Source of the DNA: Eudromia elegans
Taxonomy: Eukaryota; Chordata; Aves; Tinamiformes; Tinamidae
NCBI GenBank assembly: GCA_003342815.1
Contig: PTEX01000147.1
Location: forward strand, 434,001-498,000
Direction: 5' to 3'
Length of the DNA: 64,000 bases
Made by a program: the position numbers and the translations under genes. The notes under the pieces are model-generated. The model saw nothing but the letters and a program-made list of their open reading frames with translations. It did no database searches and had not been told where the DNA came from. Below are positions 1 to 13,585 of the stretch, one piece after another; the stretch's first letter is position 1; each line of letters begins with the position of its first letter.

Positions 1-771
1 CTTGAAAAGGGAGGATTGGTGCGCCTGGTTTGTTACTGTATTCTCGAAGATTCAGGTTTAGCATTGCTGAAGCAATAGTATAATATTGTATCAGTGGTGG
101 TCTCACTTGTGGGTCTCACTCACCACAAAATATGATTCAATGGTCTTGACGTCAATCAAGGTTAAGGCTAATGTTTGCAGATTTGAGTAATTCACTTTAT
201 TTCCAGATTCTGTGAGACCTGTGGGGTTACAAAAAAGGTTGGTGCAGGAAAGAACCATTATTTTTGGTTTTAGTGTTGGGTTCAGGATTGTCAGGTCTGC
301 TAGGATGTGGGACAGGCTGCCTTGAAGACTCATGCTTGTTTTCATTCTGGATTGACCACAGTGATCAGAAGCTGTTAGAACTGGGATTGCAACTAGTGCT
401 TGGAAGAAAGATTTGTCAGGCCATTCTTATTACAGGTTGCCTGAGGTTAGATGAGAAGTGCTCTTATTGAAAAGAACCAATGTATTTGTCATAATGTAAT
501 ACTGATTTCCTGGGCATAGTTATGGACAGAGTTAAGGATGGACTGAGGGCAAGGTGTCTGCATTACTGTGTGTTGTGTTTCCTACTAGCTGTAAGAGCAG
601 GAAGGGTGTTGGTGCCCACAGAGGCCAATGCCTTACATTTAATTTTCTGTACTGACCCCAGGGATAGGTTAAGTTTAAGGTTCATGAAAAAGGATTGGAA
701 AGCTAAACATAATCCGAATTTGTTTGCCTCCCTGGGAAGCTAACAGTTTGGGGCCATTAACTATGGTAAAA

Positions 772-1487
772 TTAGGGTTTATGTTTGCAGGAAATTTCAT
801 TTTGGATCAGTGTATTTTTGCTTTTATTGTGCAAGTCATCTTTTGTGGGAATTCACTGAAATTAGGGTTGACTTCAGGGGTTAGAAAAAGAAGACTTGAA
901 AAGCCCTAAAGAAAGAAGGGGTGAATTTTTTTTTTTTTTCCAGATGTGTTTGTCTCTGTCATATGTACCTTTTTTTTCTGTTTTGAAACAGTCTGCTAGT
1001 TGTAACTAGGGTTAGCACTGAGGTTAGTGTTTGAGACACAGATCCCACAAAACCCATCAATAATACATAGCAGGAGGGTTGGTGTTGGTGTGTGGTAGTA
1101 TGTTCTGTGCTGGTGTAGACAGGGCACCTCTCTGTATCACAGTTGAACCAGCTTGTGGGTTAGCATGCCAGTTTGAAAATTAAATATTCATGAGCCTGTT
1201 TTCTCAATAGATTGTGCAGGCTCAANCAGTCAAGAGAAGGACATATAACAGCAGGAGCCAGTGCCCGATGGGCTCTCTCATTGTGCGGAATTCGCCTTAC
1301 TTGGCAAACATTAGGGTTTCTTTCTTGGGCCTGGAAGAGGCTTGAGAGCTCTGTTTGCTTCTGGCATGCATAAAGCCNGATGATGTAAAGAGGGGGCTAT
1401 GTTGGTGGAGCATGTGTGCCANATTCGTATGCTGTAGATTGATCCCCTAGATTCAACTAGAGTTTATTTGGGTTTATTGTTAGGGTT
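772..1487 (+). repeat. Cluster of TTAGGG-like (telomere-type) motifs, degenerate
   Basis: The heptamer tagggtt occurs five times, near 772, 862, 1007, 1312 and 1481. Less perfect relatives (aggggttag, tgtgggttag, gaggttag, ttgggttta) lie between and just before them. Chance alone predicts well under one copy of a given 7-mer in this length. The spacing is irregular, so this is at best a decayed interstitial telomeric-type or other simple repeat. Confidence 0.45.
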
Positions 1488-4400
1488 AAGATTTAGATCT
1501 GAATTTGCTCTTAGGTTCTGCATGGCCAGCAGCATTAAAAAGTAGGTTGGTGTCAATTGGGTACATTCTCTCTTCTCTATTACTGCCCGTATGGAATCTT
1601 TAGTAATACTTTTGTTTGAGTTAAGGTCTGGAACTCTGTACTTCTATGATTTGGCTTATTTCTGTGTTCATCAGTGCCTTCAGATTGAAGATAGGATGCT
1701 AGTAGAGGTTTAGGCCTAATGTTATCTTTGCAAAATAAAAGGCTTGGAATTTTCTTGGATCTGAAATGAAGCTAGCAGTCCTAGTAACTGTTGGGAAGAG
1801 GCACTGGCACAACCAGCTCTTGTAACTAAACAAGGAACAGCGGAGGAGTAGAGGAGCGCTATGCTCATTCTTCCCAGTCTTACACTATTAAACTTATTTG
1901 ACTCACTCACATAAATCAGTTTCTGGACACTGTGACCAAATCGTACATGCTCTTTCAATAGGATTGAAATTGTGGATGAAGATTAGTTTTCAGTGAATTA
2001 TCTCCTAGATGATTGCCATCAAGTTCAAGGTTATGGAAGAATGTACTCTGATTCTTTTCAGTAGATCAGTAGATCTACTGTGGGGTTTGTTTTTTTTTTC
2101 TCCTCTTCAAGTATTTTTTTGCTCCCACTCTGACTGTTTATGAGGCTTTGGTTACACTCATTTTCAAAACACTAATCTGAAATGAATTCAGAGGGTGCAA
2201 CTGAAATATGATAATGTCACTGCTGCTAAACACCTCCTCTTAGTTTTTAATTTCTTACTTAGAGGGAACTTACATGCAAACTGTCATTGCTGAGCCGTGG
2301 AGGGGGGCTCAGAATGTGTTTAATCCATTTCTCACTCACGCACTCTCTCATTACTCACACAAACAAGTTAGTTGCTGCTTCCACAAAAACTCATGTCAAC
2401 GAGTTGTTATTTCAGGCTAGTGAGCTCATAACTGTCTGCTGGCAGAACTCCCCTCTGACTTCTTCATACAAAATAATACTGTTGCCAGGATTTTTTTGCC
2501 TAATACCTGAGCCTTGGAGGAAGTTCTGTTTCACAGAAGAAGACTGAAACTATCATGGACATTTCCTATTCTTTTAACTAGGAAGTTCTCACCTGTCTTT
2601 TTGGACGAGCTTGTCTTTATATATGACTCAGATTTTAAGTGTCTGAAGTGTGTTTAGAGTTAGACCGTGGCTGAGAGAAGTGGTTATTTTTGTAATGGAT
2701 GCAGCAAATTGCAAAGCCAGTGCAATTGTGTTGGTTNGGTTGTGTTAGCTGAGATGGTATCTGATCCTGCTGCCTGTGGCAAGCTCTGAACACCTTCAAA
2801 TTTGCCATTTTGTCAGCAGCAAGGAGATTTTTGTGATCTCTACCATTGGTAATCACCTGCCTGGCAAAACTAACCAGCTCCTGTTGCAGCTGCAGAATGG
2901 GTGGCCAAGTTATGTACTACACATACACTTTTGGAAAAGACCACAGATAAAACCACCTGATTATAACAGTTTGGGCCAGAACTGGACCTAGGCTCTGGAA
3001 GATGTATTTCTTCCAGATCTACTGAACTGACAAGATGCATTTCTTCAAAGATCTCCTCAATTAACACCAACAGGTAGAACTATGACATGGTGTTAACTCT
3101 GTTGTGGAAGAATGCTTATAAGTGGAAGAAACTAGTTAAGGAGCCAAACAACTGAGACCTAAGCTTGTTAGACTCTCTGTCAGCAATCTGAATCGCTTCA
3201 TCTAGGCCACCAAACAAAAGCCCTACCCAGCTGATTGTTAGATAAGTAACAGTAGTTTATAGTGAAGTGGACTGGGAAGGTGTAAGCTATCTGCCTTTGA
3301 TGGTAGGTTTGGAGCCTGAAAAACAAGCAAAACCTCAGCAGAGCTGATTGCCGGGAAAGCCTTTGTTTTCTGCTCTTCCAGTTCTCTGTAGCGAAGTGAC
3401 CGACCAAAGTGACCAGTTCTCAGTGACCGAGAGAAGCTAGCATGTGTTTAGGGGACAGCAAAATGACTTTACAGCTGAGGCACTTCTTTGCTTTGTTTTG
3501 TTTTGTTGTTCTTCTTTTCTGTGAGGAACTGACTGCATCTATTATATTTATTTAGCAAATCCCTCTAGTGGCAGATTGTTTATATAACACGTTGATTGCA
3601 GTGCCAGCTGATAAGGCGCATTCATTGTGCTTCTTGTATGGATTTCAAATGAAACTCTTGCTGGTTTGTTTGAAAAGTGTTGCTTCAGAAAAAGAGCCTC
3701 TACCAGTTTCAGATGAAAAGCAGTAAAGATGACATGACTTCTAAGTGGTGAGCAGGTGATGTTAAGACCCTTAGTATGCTTGCAGGCATGAAGCAATGGT
3801 TGGTGGCCTGTGGTACATGTGGTGGCTATGAAGAAAAATCTATATTATCTTATGTATAGAAGTTGTCACATATCATTTGCCAATTTTCATTGGAGCACTA
3901 GAATCACAGCTTAGGATCAGATTCCTGCAAGCTCAATAGGATCTGTTTTCCCAGGCTTTCAAATTCCTGGCTTGGAGCTCAGTGGAACCCCAGTGTCAAG
4001 TCAGAGGGATGGTGCTGGATAAGAAGTGTGATCCATGCGAGGTCTGTTTGGCTCAGAGCATGGCCCTGCTAGCGCAATCAGATTTAAAGGCTGCAGATAT
4101 ACAGGAGAGTCTTTCCACTGATGTTGGAAAGCTTTGGCTCAGGCCTTATCTTGCAGCACTTTATCCCTTGGCAGTGGCTATATCTAGGCTATGAATCTCT
4201 CCCATGGGAGACAGCATAGATGGAAATCATGCTGTGCATAATGAAGGCAAATAAGTATTTCATTTGACTTGATTATTCGTTAATTTTGGATGGAAGCAGC
4301 TACTGAGATTTCGTAAGTGTCTGGTTCCCTTCTCTGTTTACATCCGTGCAGTGAAGGGAAAAAGTTAGCTATCCTAGACTTTATTTGTGGTCAGGATTAA

Positions 4401-7400
4401 ACCTGAAGAAGTTAAAGTGAATCAGGCATTCACATTCTTTTCTGCATGCATTTACCACATTGCTAATGCAGTCTTCAGTGCTCTGTGCTCCCTGAAATAT
4501 TCACATCTGCAATGACGTGGCTAGAAACTTGTACAAAAAGAGCAAACTGTTGGAATAGGGTCCTGTAGTGTAATTGGAACAAATCTCGTCCAAATCCTTC
4601 CTTTGTTTAAATGTCACTTCTTTGGATCTTTTTTTCCTTAGTTGGGGATAGCAATGCATAGCATTTCTTAAATTGCTCTGCAGTCAATTTATAAAGTTAG
4701 GGAAATTTTGAGTTTACTTTTTTAAATTATTATTTTATTTTTTCTCTTACATCTGGAGTTATACCTTAGTTGTCAGCATAGCAACAGTTTTTGATGATTT
4801 TGAATGTGAAGGTGGTCCTTTCCCAGAGAAAATATGTCTAACTCAGGAATTCATAACATGGCACATATGTTGACCAAGCAGTAGCCATGTGTCATGCACA
4901 TGTGGAGGCATGACTCCCTCCAGAGGGAGGCCATGTGGATTCCTCTTTGTGTGAGTGCAATATGAGATCACAGATGAAAGGAATTTAGACTCAGAAATGT
5001 AGCTAGTGTTTGGAATGTGAAAATGGAAATGCTTTGCTTATGCAGAGCTCTGGTAAATTATGAGGTGTGTAATTTTATAGTATTAATCCTGAGAATCTCC
5101 ACTTACTGCATGTTATTCCATGCTGCGTTCTCTTTCTTAAAAAAAAAAAAAAAAATCTGTTTCACTGCCTGAGTGCTGAGAAAAATGGAGTTTAGCTGCC
5201 CTGTTTGACAGCTGTAGAGGCAAGACCTTAAAAGTGCGAAAAGGTGAAAGGCAGTTAATAAACTAGAATCTCAGGCCTCTGTTATCCATCCCCTTCTGAA
5301 GCTGTGCAAGGGGCAGCCCACAAGGGCAGCAAAGGTGGCACNTGCTCAGTGAGCTCAACAGATCTGGCCTAGATTTGGGGACCTTAGAAGAGCAGTAAAC
5401 TGTGGTGAGCATCGTGGAGGCTAGAGTGGGACTGAGCTCTTGGGTAGAATTCATCTGCTTTTAATTCTTGCAAACTTGTGTAAAGTATGCTTGATCCTGG
5501 GCATGTGTCTTTTCTCAAGTGCAAGTACTTTACTGTTAAAAAATCTAGAACCACATCTTTGAAATCCAGGGCTCTTTTCAGTGACAGAGGCAAAATATTT
5601 GGATAGGAAGAAAAGCTTCACTTCTGTGTTTTTCAAAACCACTTTGGAGAAAACTGTTCTGAAGATTGCCTTGGCTATAAATTTACTGACAAATACTCTC
5701 TGAACGTGCTAAATAACTNTACAAAAGCTGAATGTTTGTAATTTATCTTTTAGGGAGATTCTATTCTACCATGTCTAGTAGATAGACTGGCAGGTTATTC
5801 CCAGCCCTGACACTTGCTCCTCTTCTGTCTTTTTTGAAAAATCTGTTAGTGTCTTTGCTTTTGTTTCCTTTCCTTGCAAAGCGGAGGCTGTAGTGCTACC
5901 TTGGCGCTGTGCTCAAGGACCTCAATGAGGTTCAGTGGCCTTTGGATACCACCTTGAGCCTGTCTGCTTCTTGCAGCCTGATTCCCAGAGATGGCTTGGA
6001 GATCAAAGCAAGAGCACTGTGTAAAGTCATCCCCAGCTGAAAGTCAGAAGGCTTTAACTTAGTGGGTTGACCATTTCATGCTTGCAAAGTGTCTTTTTTT
6101 CCATATTCAGAACAATCTTGGTGTATGAAGCATTTTCACTTTTACAGCTGTTTGCACATCTGTGGAATGTGATGGACAAGATTACAAGTGATATCCAGCA
6201 AAACCCTCTACTTCATATATGAAGGCTGAATATTTCTTTTTCCTGCATGGATGTGTTGTGTGGGGGGTGGGTTTTTTGCTTGTTTCTTTGTTTTTCCTCT
6301 TAGTTGCATATAGAACATTTTATGTTGTTTGCCAGCATATATGACATAATCCATTTATTTTGAAGCACTGTTCCATGCCAGGCAGTTCAAGTAACCCCTG
6401 TTTTATGGTGTAAGCGGCTACTTGGGAAAGGTTAGGCCAAAACTGCAGTCTCAAGTTGCTAGCTGCCCTCAGCCAAGTATAACTTTACAATAACGTACTC
6501 ATGACTGTGAGTTTTAGCTTGATGTCAGTGGAAAGCAGAACTTGGCACGAAGGAGTCTGTAGCAAATGAAATCTGTGTCAGTGAGAGGGTAATGAAACCC
6601 ACTATGTTTTAGTTTGCAGAAAAATTCCATAGATGAAGAAATTCATAGTCTTGCCCATTGCATGCTGCGTACAATTAGCTTCATGTTGTGGATTCGTGGA
6701 GGCTGCAAGTTGCTTGGGCTATTAAACTGCTAAGTATTTTGTGGGAGTGGGTTCTTAATGTCTCCAGCATTAACGCTTTGGTTGCTGATTCTCCTATCCT
6801 GGATTACAGGAAGTTAAATGACTGACTGGATTTCTGGCTATGTTTCTTTTCAGTGGCTCTTTCTGAAGCTCTGGTAGTCCCTGAAAAGGTGAAACCTTCA
6901 ATTCCAGCCCTGTGACTAACTTTGGTGGTTTAGCGTCCACTTCTTCTGTACCAGGGTAAGGAGTGTTAATGGAACAAACCATGCCCTGTTCATAGTCATG
7001 GATTAAGAAATACCATAATAATAAGAATCATGATAATAAGAATCAAATAAGAAATACCATCATAAGTGTCCCAAATCTGGGTGATGAGCATGGTAGGATG
7101 TAAGATGTAGGTTTGCCCACATTAATTGTAGGTAGTGAAGAGCACATAAAGAGAGAACGTGATATCCCAGTCTTCTCCTGCAGTTAAAGTTGCTGACCAG
7201 GTAAAACTTTTCCCTGACACACAAAAGAANACTCTGTACCTATTTACCATTTTAGAGTTTGCAGACAATATTTAGGTAGTTAGAGCTATGTAAAAGGTNT
7301 GAATTATTTTTATTTTTCCTATGTTGCCTTTTCTGCATGACTTTTAATGATGTCTTATGAGGCCAAAGTGTGTGTCCTGCTTTGAAGGCAGGTTGCCTTG

Positions 7401-7988
7401 GCCTGCATCGTTGTGTCCTTTCATTTCCTTATTGTATGGCAGGCGACAAGGCTGTAGGAGCAGCTGCCCCACAGCAGCTGTACATGCTGTGATCGTCCTC
7501 TTAGCTGCACTTTCAGCCTCCTGCATGNGGCCCCAATCAGCAGCAGCTGTTGCGGGCACCTTGCATATCCTTGGAAGAAACCAGAGAGGTGGTTGGGTGG
7601 ATTTCAGGCCTGATTACTCATTTTCTCCTGCCGAATTGNATCCAGTACATAGCTGTGGTTTTATTTATTTATTAGAGGTGGCATTTTTGAAATTTGTTGC
7701 TTGTTCTTGATGCCATGGTCAGATTTGCACCTCCTGTAAAAAAAGGCTTCCCCTGCCCCTTGAAGTACGAAACTAATTTTTGTCTTTATTCATCCATGTC
7801 TGTACTAAATGTTGCAAGCACCTGTTTTGTTTTGTTTTTCCTTATGGTTGTCCAATTTGCTAGTAGCCCAATTTGCTGATCAGCCCAGATTGATGAGCTC
7901 TAGGAACTGGGAAGGAATTAGCCTTCTTGATGGTTTACGTTTGTTGGCAGCATTGGTGAGTGAGAGTAGACAGAAGTTAGTGTACTAC

Positions 7989-8024
7989 ATTTCTTAATGT
8001 ATTTCTTAAGGTATTTCTTAATGT
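7989..8024 (+). repeat. Three-copy 12-base tandem repeat
   Basis: Three adjacent units of atttcttaatgt, the middle one differing by one base (atttcttaaggt). It sits in COLGALT2 intron 1 and no function is implied. Confidence 0.8.
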
Positions 8025-11000
8025 ACTGTGCTACATTTTAATTATGCTGTTGGAAACTGCTTTTACCTGTGCAGGAAAGGTCTGCAGTTCTATCTTTTTC
8101 TCTAAACCTTTAAATTTAGCAAAATTCTCCATGTGAGAATGCAATAGAGGGGGCTTTGGTTTGACAACGGTACCTCCTGCGTTTTAACAACAGTGCTAGG
8201 ATTTTCCAGTGCATTCCTGAGCTGTTCATCTGGTGCATACACCTATCAGCCTTCTCAATACTAAACAGTGAGTCCTTTCAGAAAGGAGAAGTGCAGAGTC
8301 ATGTTTCAGAGAGCAAATAGTCTAGGAGATTTATTTATAGTGTAGACTCTGCCAGACACACTTTTCTTAACCGCTGCGCCACAAGTTCTTTGCACAGGCC
8401 TTGGGAAGGTGAGGANTAAGCAGGGCTTGTGTGCATGTTGCCAGAAGGCAAGGGAGTTGAGGGCTGATCCTCATCTGCTGAAGGGCAAGTTGTGCAAAAG
8501 AGTCAAGTTTTTCCTGCCAGAAGCTGAGTCCTTGCTGTTTTATCTCACTTTATTTCGTGAAAAGGCCATTCCATAGGATGTNACAACAGAAACATAGTAC
8601 TTGGCTCTGGGTTCATCAGCTCACATGCAGGAGTGCTAAGAAAAATCACAGGGTAGGACTTGGCAGGGTACTTTTTATGTTTACTCGTGCACCCTTCACT
8701 TGGCCTGGAGACTTGAGTCCAAATTTTGTTCAACATCTCCTTCCCAGCTTTTGTGGATGAAGTCAATGTTTGCTGCTGGTGAAATGGCCGTGTATCTGTG
8801 GGGCATGTATATGTATCAGCATTTTCTAATGCTGCAGCTTTTTTTTTTTTTTTTTTAAGAAACCTTCTCCAGAGGTTGGGACAACATGAGCTTCTATATT
8901 AATTAGTGCAAGTTTAGTACTAGTCACTGCCATGCAACTGCTGTCCAAAAATCTACATATGTCATATTCTGCCAGTTGTTGCACAAGTGAGTAGCTGAAC
9001 CCTTAAACTCCATCACACCTACTGACCTGGAAGATTCCTCCTGACATTTTTGCAAAGGATTTCCTCGGCCTGGCTGGAAATGTGGTTTAGCTCCAGAGCT
9101 AATATCACGTAGATTGGGTAACAGTTGTTCTTGCCTGATCACAGCATCACTGCACCGTTGGTTTGGTTCCTTCNTTTTTGCTTGCATGTGTTCCTTGCTG
9201 TCCCAACTGACTGCAGTTCTGTTTTGAGAAAAGTCTGCGCCTTACTTGCAGCGAGGGTGCTGAGGACCCATCACAGCAGCACGACTTGCCCTTGTCCATC
9301 GTGCAGTGGTTTGCAGTGGCTAGTGGAAGTCCCATGGTTTGGTTACATTGAGGCTATACCCGTGCTTTCCATGGGAGAAAGTCTGAATTTAAAANGAACA
9401 TAGGCCAGGCCCTTTGAGTGACTTCTCTTTATTACTGATACTCTATGTGCATAACTACTTCAAGGGGAAGCTTACAGTTTGAAAGTGCAGATAAAAATCA
9501 TAAATTGCTGAACAGAATGAATGAAATCCATTTTTTTTTTCCTCAAATATCACAAGATCAGTGAACTGTGGTGTGAAACTCAGTGGAGATGAAAGAAATC
9601 TCCCATGAATCTGTGAGCTTTACATCAGACTATGCATAGAGTTCGGAAGTTCAGGGGGCCTCCTGCTGATGTGAAAATCCTAAATGCCATTGCTTTTCAG
9701 TGATTATTAACTTTAAGCATCTCTTGCCTTCTACACATTTTCTTTTNTCTTTCCAGAAGCAAAATTTTTCTCAATAGCTAAGTTTGCTTGCTCCAGAAGT
9801 AGCTTGATATGTTTTAAAATAAAAAATTTAATTATTGTTGTTCTAACAACTTCCAATTAGTAAATCAGACTTAGAATATTCTATGTCAGTTTCCCATTTC
9901 TTTTTACAATTTCTGTCAGCAAATTTATGATTATTTATTTATGATAAGCAAATAGCTAAAAAGCACTTAGTGCCATTTAATTGTGCAGTTTTTGCATTAT
10001 ACAAAAAGGTACTCTTTTGTGTGTTAAGGTGACTTTAACTGATTAAGTAAGGTATGATTAGAGTTAAAATGCATTCATAATGGAAAAAAAAAGTCTTATT
10101 TCATGTCTTAAAAAGCTAAGAGATGCTAAGAATGTCATGGCTGAAAGGGTATGTTTTTAGCTCTTTGATGAAAGAGCTGAGTGCACCTATCTCAACCATA
10201 TTACTGANTTGTGTTCAGCTAATACTGGTCTTCAGCCTGGCGTAATCCTGAAAGAGAATCTGTCTTTTGTTACTAGAACCAAAAATCATTCTTAAGATTC
10301 CTCTTCCTTCCCACTGGCTTGGATGCTTTAATCTGAACAGCTGCATTAGCTGGTGTCTCAATTAGTGCTGGTGGGAACAAGCCTTCCTTTCAGCTAACCC
10401 TTCAAAAAGTAGGGAACTGTTGCAATTAATTCCTTGGATGAGCAAATTGATTATGGAGGCCAACAAAAGCCCTGACCACGTGCAAATGAGATTTGCTGCA
10501 CTTTGTGGGAATTGTTCCAGTGAAGCCAAGTGTGCTTGGAAGATTTGCAAGGCCAGATGCTGATGTTTCTTTTTTGTTTTGAAGATGAGGGCAAGGGGGA
10601 GAAGCAACATAGGGGGACAGTGGGCAAAAGTAGAGCAAGGAAGAGCAGGAGCTGGGATTGAAGTGGCGTGAGCCTCCTGCACACTGCAGGGGAGTTCCTC
10701 TTATCTCTAGAAAGCCAGAGAAGCTGTCATGAAATACTGGTTTCTTGCCTTGTGTGAGGCTGCCAGACAGGCCTAGTCTGGTGGTTGTTCTGGCGAGATG
10801 CTGATGCCCTCATATGTGCTAGAGGTTGCTTTTTTCTGCCTAGGGCGTAAGCGGTGTCTGTCCTGGCAATACGAGACACTGCCCAAGGCTCCTGGGAGTG
10901 AAGCACCACTGCCGTATCCAGCAGTGCCTTTACTCTGAGAGAAAGCTGCCAAGGAGGTCAGTCTCTTGGTACTTAATTTTTTCTTTCCATAGGTGTTCAA

Positions 11001-13563
11001 CGTAGCCATAGAGCTGGCTTGAGAGTAAAGCATGGCTGAGGGATTCCATGTGGCAGTGTTGAAAGGGCAAGGGTCCTGGTTGCTTTCTGTATGTACGCAG
11101 TTACATACATCTGTGAATCCTCCTCTTGTGCGCTCTTGGAAGACTGTTGAAGGTTCCCAAGTTGCTGCTGCTGCCAGCAAAACCCCTTAATCACAAGCCG
11201 CTGAAGGACACAGCTAGAGAAGACGTGCTTGCTGCATTCCTGTACTGTGATGTCCTGTTGCTGTACTACTGCCCAGCCTGGACTGTCGCTCTCAGTACTT
11301 GCGCCACACTCCCACACAATTCCCTGATCCGAGCTCAGACTGCCTCTCTCCTGGAAAGTGACACCTTAGGGACTGAATTGAAACCAAAAGTCATAGGCAC
11401 ACACTTAGCATTTAAGCGAGTTGCTAAATGTTAAACAGTTCTCTGAATTTGGGCCTGGATGTTGAGGCCTTACTAATGAAGTCAGTGAACATAAATGAGC
11501 AAAAATAAATGGTAGCAGGAAAAGCTTATCTGTTCATAGCCCCTGAACTGCAATGCTAGCTTGACTGACTGCCTCAGTGTGGTGATCCTCTGATTCCACT
11601 GAGATGCAGGGGCCTTGGGGTGTCTGATGTTACAGTCTAATGGATATACAGGTCAGAGCTGGCAGTCCAGAGAGCAGCACCAGGTGCTACAAAGCGATGG
11701 AGTATTTCTTTGCCTTCGGAGCTGAATGAAACATTGGAGTTTGGGAAATCGGGGTGTACTGCCTTAATGTGGTAGATGTTGGACCCCGCTTCCTCTTCAC
11801 ACACACATACAAGACGCACTTGGAGTGAGTCACTCCAGGGCAGCGCGCTGTGGTCCAACAGCTTTGTCCTGAGCTGCTGCAGTAGTGCAGCTGCATCCTG
11901 TCAGTTCTCTGCTCCCTTGGAAGACTTGGGCCGGGTTTCACAAGTGTTTTGTCTCAGATTTTTCTTTTTTTGGTTCCCCCACCCCTTTATGATCCACACC
12001 TTCTCTTCCAGTCTCCTCCTGCTGCACTGTGTCCTAGTCAAGCTAATTCATTTCTNGCTCTCAGTGGAAACTGCCGGTTTGGTGGTTTTGGTGTTTTTGA
12101 ATTTGTTTTCTAAGTCTGGCAGCATTCAGACAAAAGGGCAGGAAGAAATGAGTTGCCTCTTACTTTATTTACTATTTGTTTTGGGAAATCTAACCCCAAA
12201 TTTATATTTAACTTATATGAGAACTCCATTGCTAGATTTAATTTTTTCAGTTATCTTTGCCAAGGCTAAATTTGTACCAGAAATAAATACAGTCATCAAT
12301 CAGGATAAACTGTTTGACAGTGAGGTTAATTCTCTATACAGACTGGATAGCTCTTTCTGAACTGCCCAATGACAGGAAGCTGAAGTGGCTTCTGGTGCAG
12401 TATCCAAACAACACTGCAGGCTTTTTAACAAGTTTTAAATAGCTGGAAGTACCTACAGTCTTCCCTACATCTGCTCTCCCTTTAGTTTAACCTTAGCTAT
12501 TAAAATTCATTTATTTAAAAGATGGAGATCCAGTCTTTCTGTTCTAATTCTTTGCACTAGTGGAGAAAATAAACTTAATAACCCCCTCAAGTTTTACTTT
12601 TCCAAGCATTGCTAGAAAGGAAAAGGATACTCCTCCTAATTCCAGTTTTTGAAGATCAGCTAGCTACCTTTACTCCTAACTCTGCTTTGGAGAATATGGT
12701 TTTTGAACATGAAGCACTTATACTGTCAGAAGCCCTTTCTCACTGTCTATCTGCTGAAGTGAAGACTTAGTAAATGATGAGTTTTGTAGGAAAATTCCTG
12801 CAGGTCTGTAGAATTTCCCACAACATGTCGCAGTGCAAGACACGCTTGGACAAGCCAGAGGGACACAGTGTTCTTTCTGTCCTGCTGTACTTTTCCTGTA
12901 GAGATGGTGAAGATGAATAATTTCTCCTCTGACCCAGTGCCTTATTTACAAATAAACTCTAAATAGCTTGGGAGGGCAGGTTGAGATGTGAAGAAGTAAA
13001 AGATGATGTGTGGTGGGTTTTCTTTTTTTGCTCTTGCGTTTTATGAGGGGAGAAGCCTAAATTAGCTCCTTCTTGCAAGCACAGAGTTTGAGGAAACATT
13101 ATCAGGCTAAAAATAAGAACAGTCTATAAAAGAAGCTGTTCTCCTAGTCTATTGCTGCTCACATGTTAATTAAAATGGTAGGTATGTACAGTTGCGCGTA
13201 TTTTTCCACCTTTCATGGTAGTTGGGATGGGGTACTGTGCTGAGCCTGGACAGTGAGGGCTTGTGCCCATAGTAAGATGACTGGTAAAAGCCAAGGTAAA
13301 TATTGAAGTGGTTATAGTTATGCCGACATAAGCCCCTATATGAACACCTTTACTTTTTTTTTTAAATTTAACTTCTGGTTAATGGAAATCGTCTTAAATC
13401 TGAGCAAAAAAACTGCCGTGTTGTTGGAATAGGTATGTCTATTTGGAGGTATGTTTTAGTTTAATGAGTTAATCTTTCAGTTCAACTTTCTTGTCCTGAA
13501 GAAGCCCGAAAAGATTGGCAGGAGTTTAATTCTTTTCCTTGCTTTGTCATACAAGCTTTGGGT

Positions 13564-13585
13564 GGTAAATCCTTCAGGATTTACC
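13564..13585. repeat. Perfect 9-base inverted repeat
   Basis: Arms ggtaaatcc and ggatttacc are separated by ttca. It lies in COLGALT2 intron 1 with no surrounding element recognised. Confidence 0.8.

Noticed and set aside
7357-7710. 117-codon open frame on plus with an opposing open frame on minus
   Set aside because: Both strands are open over a GC-rich intronic patch, with two Ns and no family signature or splice context.
10362-11434. Cluster of overlapping open frames on both strands
   Set aside because: Several frames are open at once with repetitive Ser, Pro and Leu content and no match to a known family. They look like intronic noise.
11776-12360. Longest open frame in the window, 194 codons on plus
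   Set aside because: It lies in COLGALT2 intron 1, spans homopolymer T-rich DNA, has a composition biased to Phe, Leu and Ser, no recognisable domain and an N. It is best explained as a chance frame.
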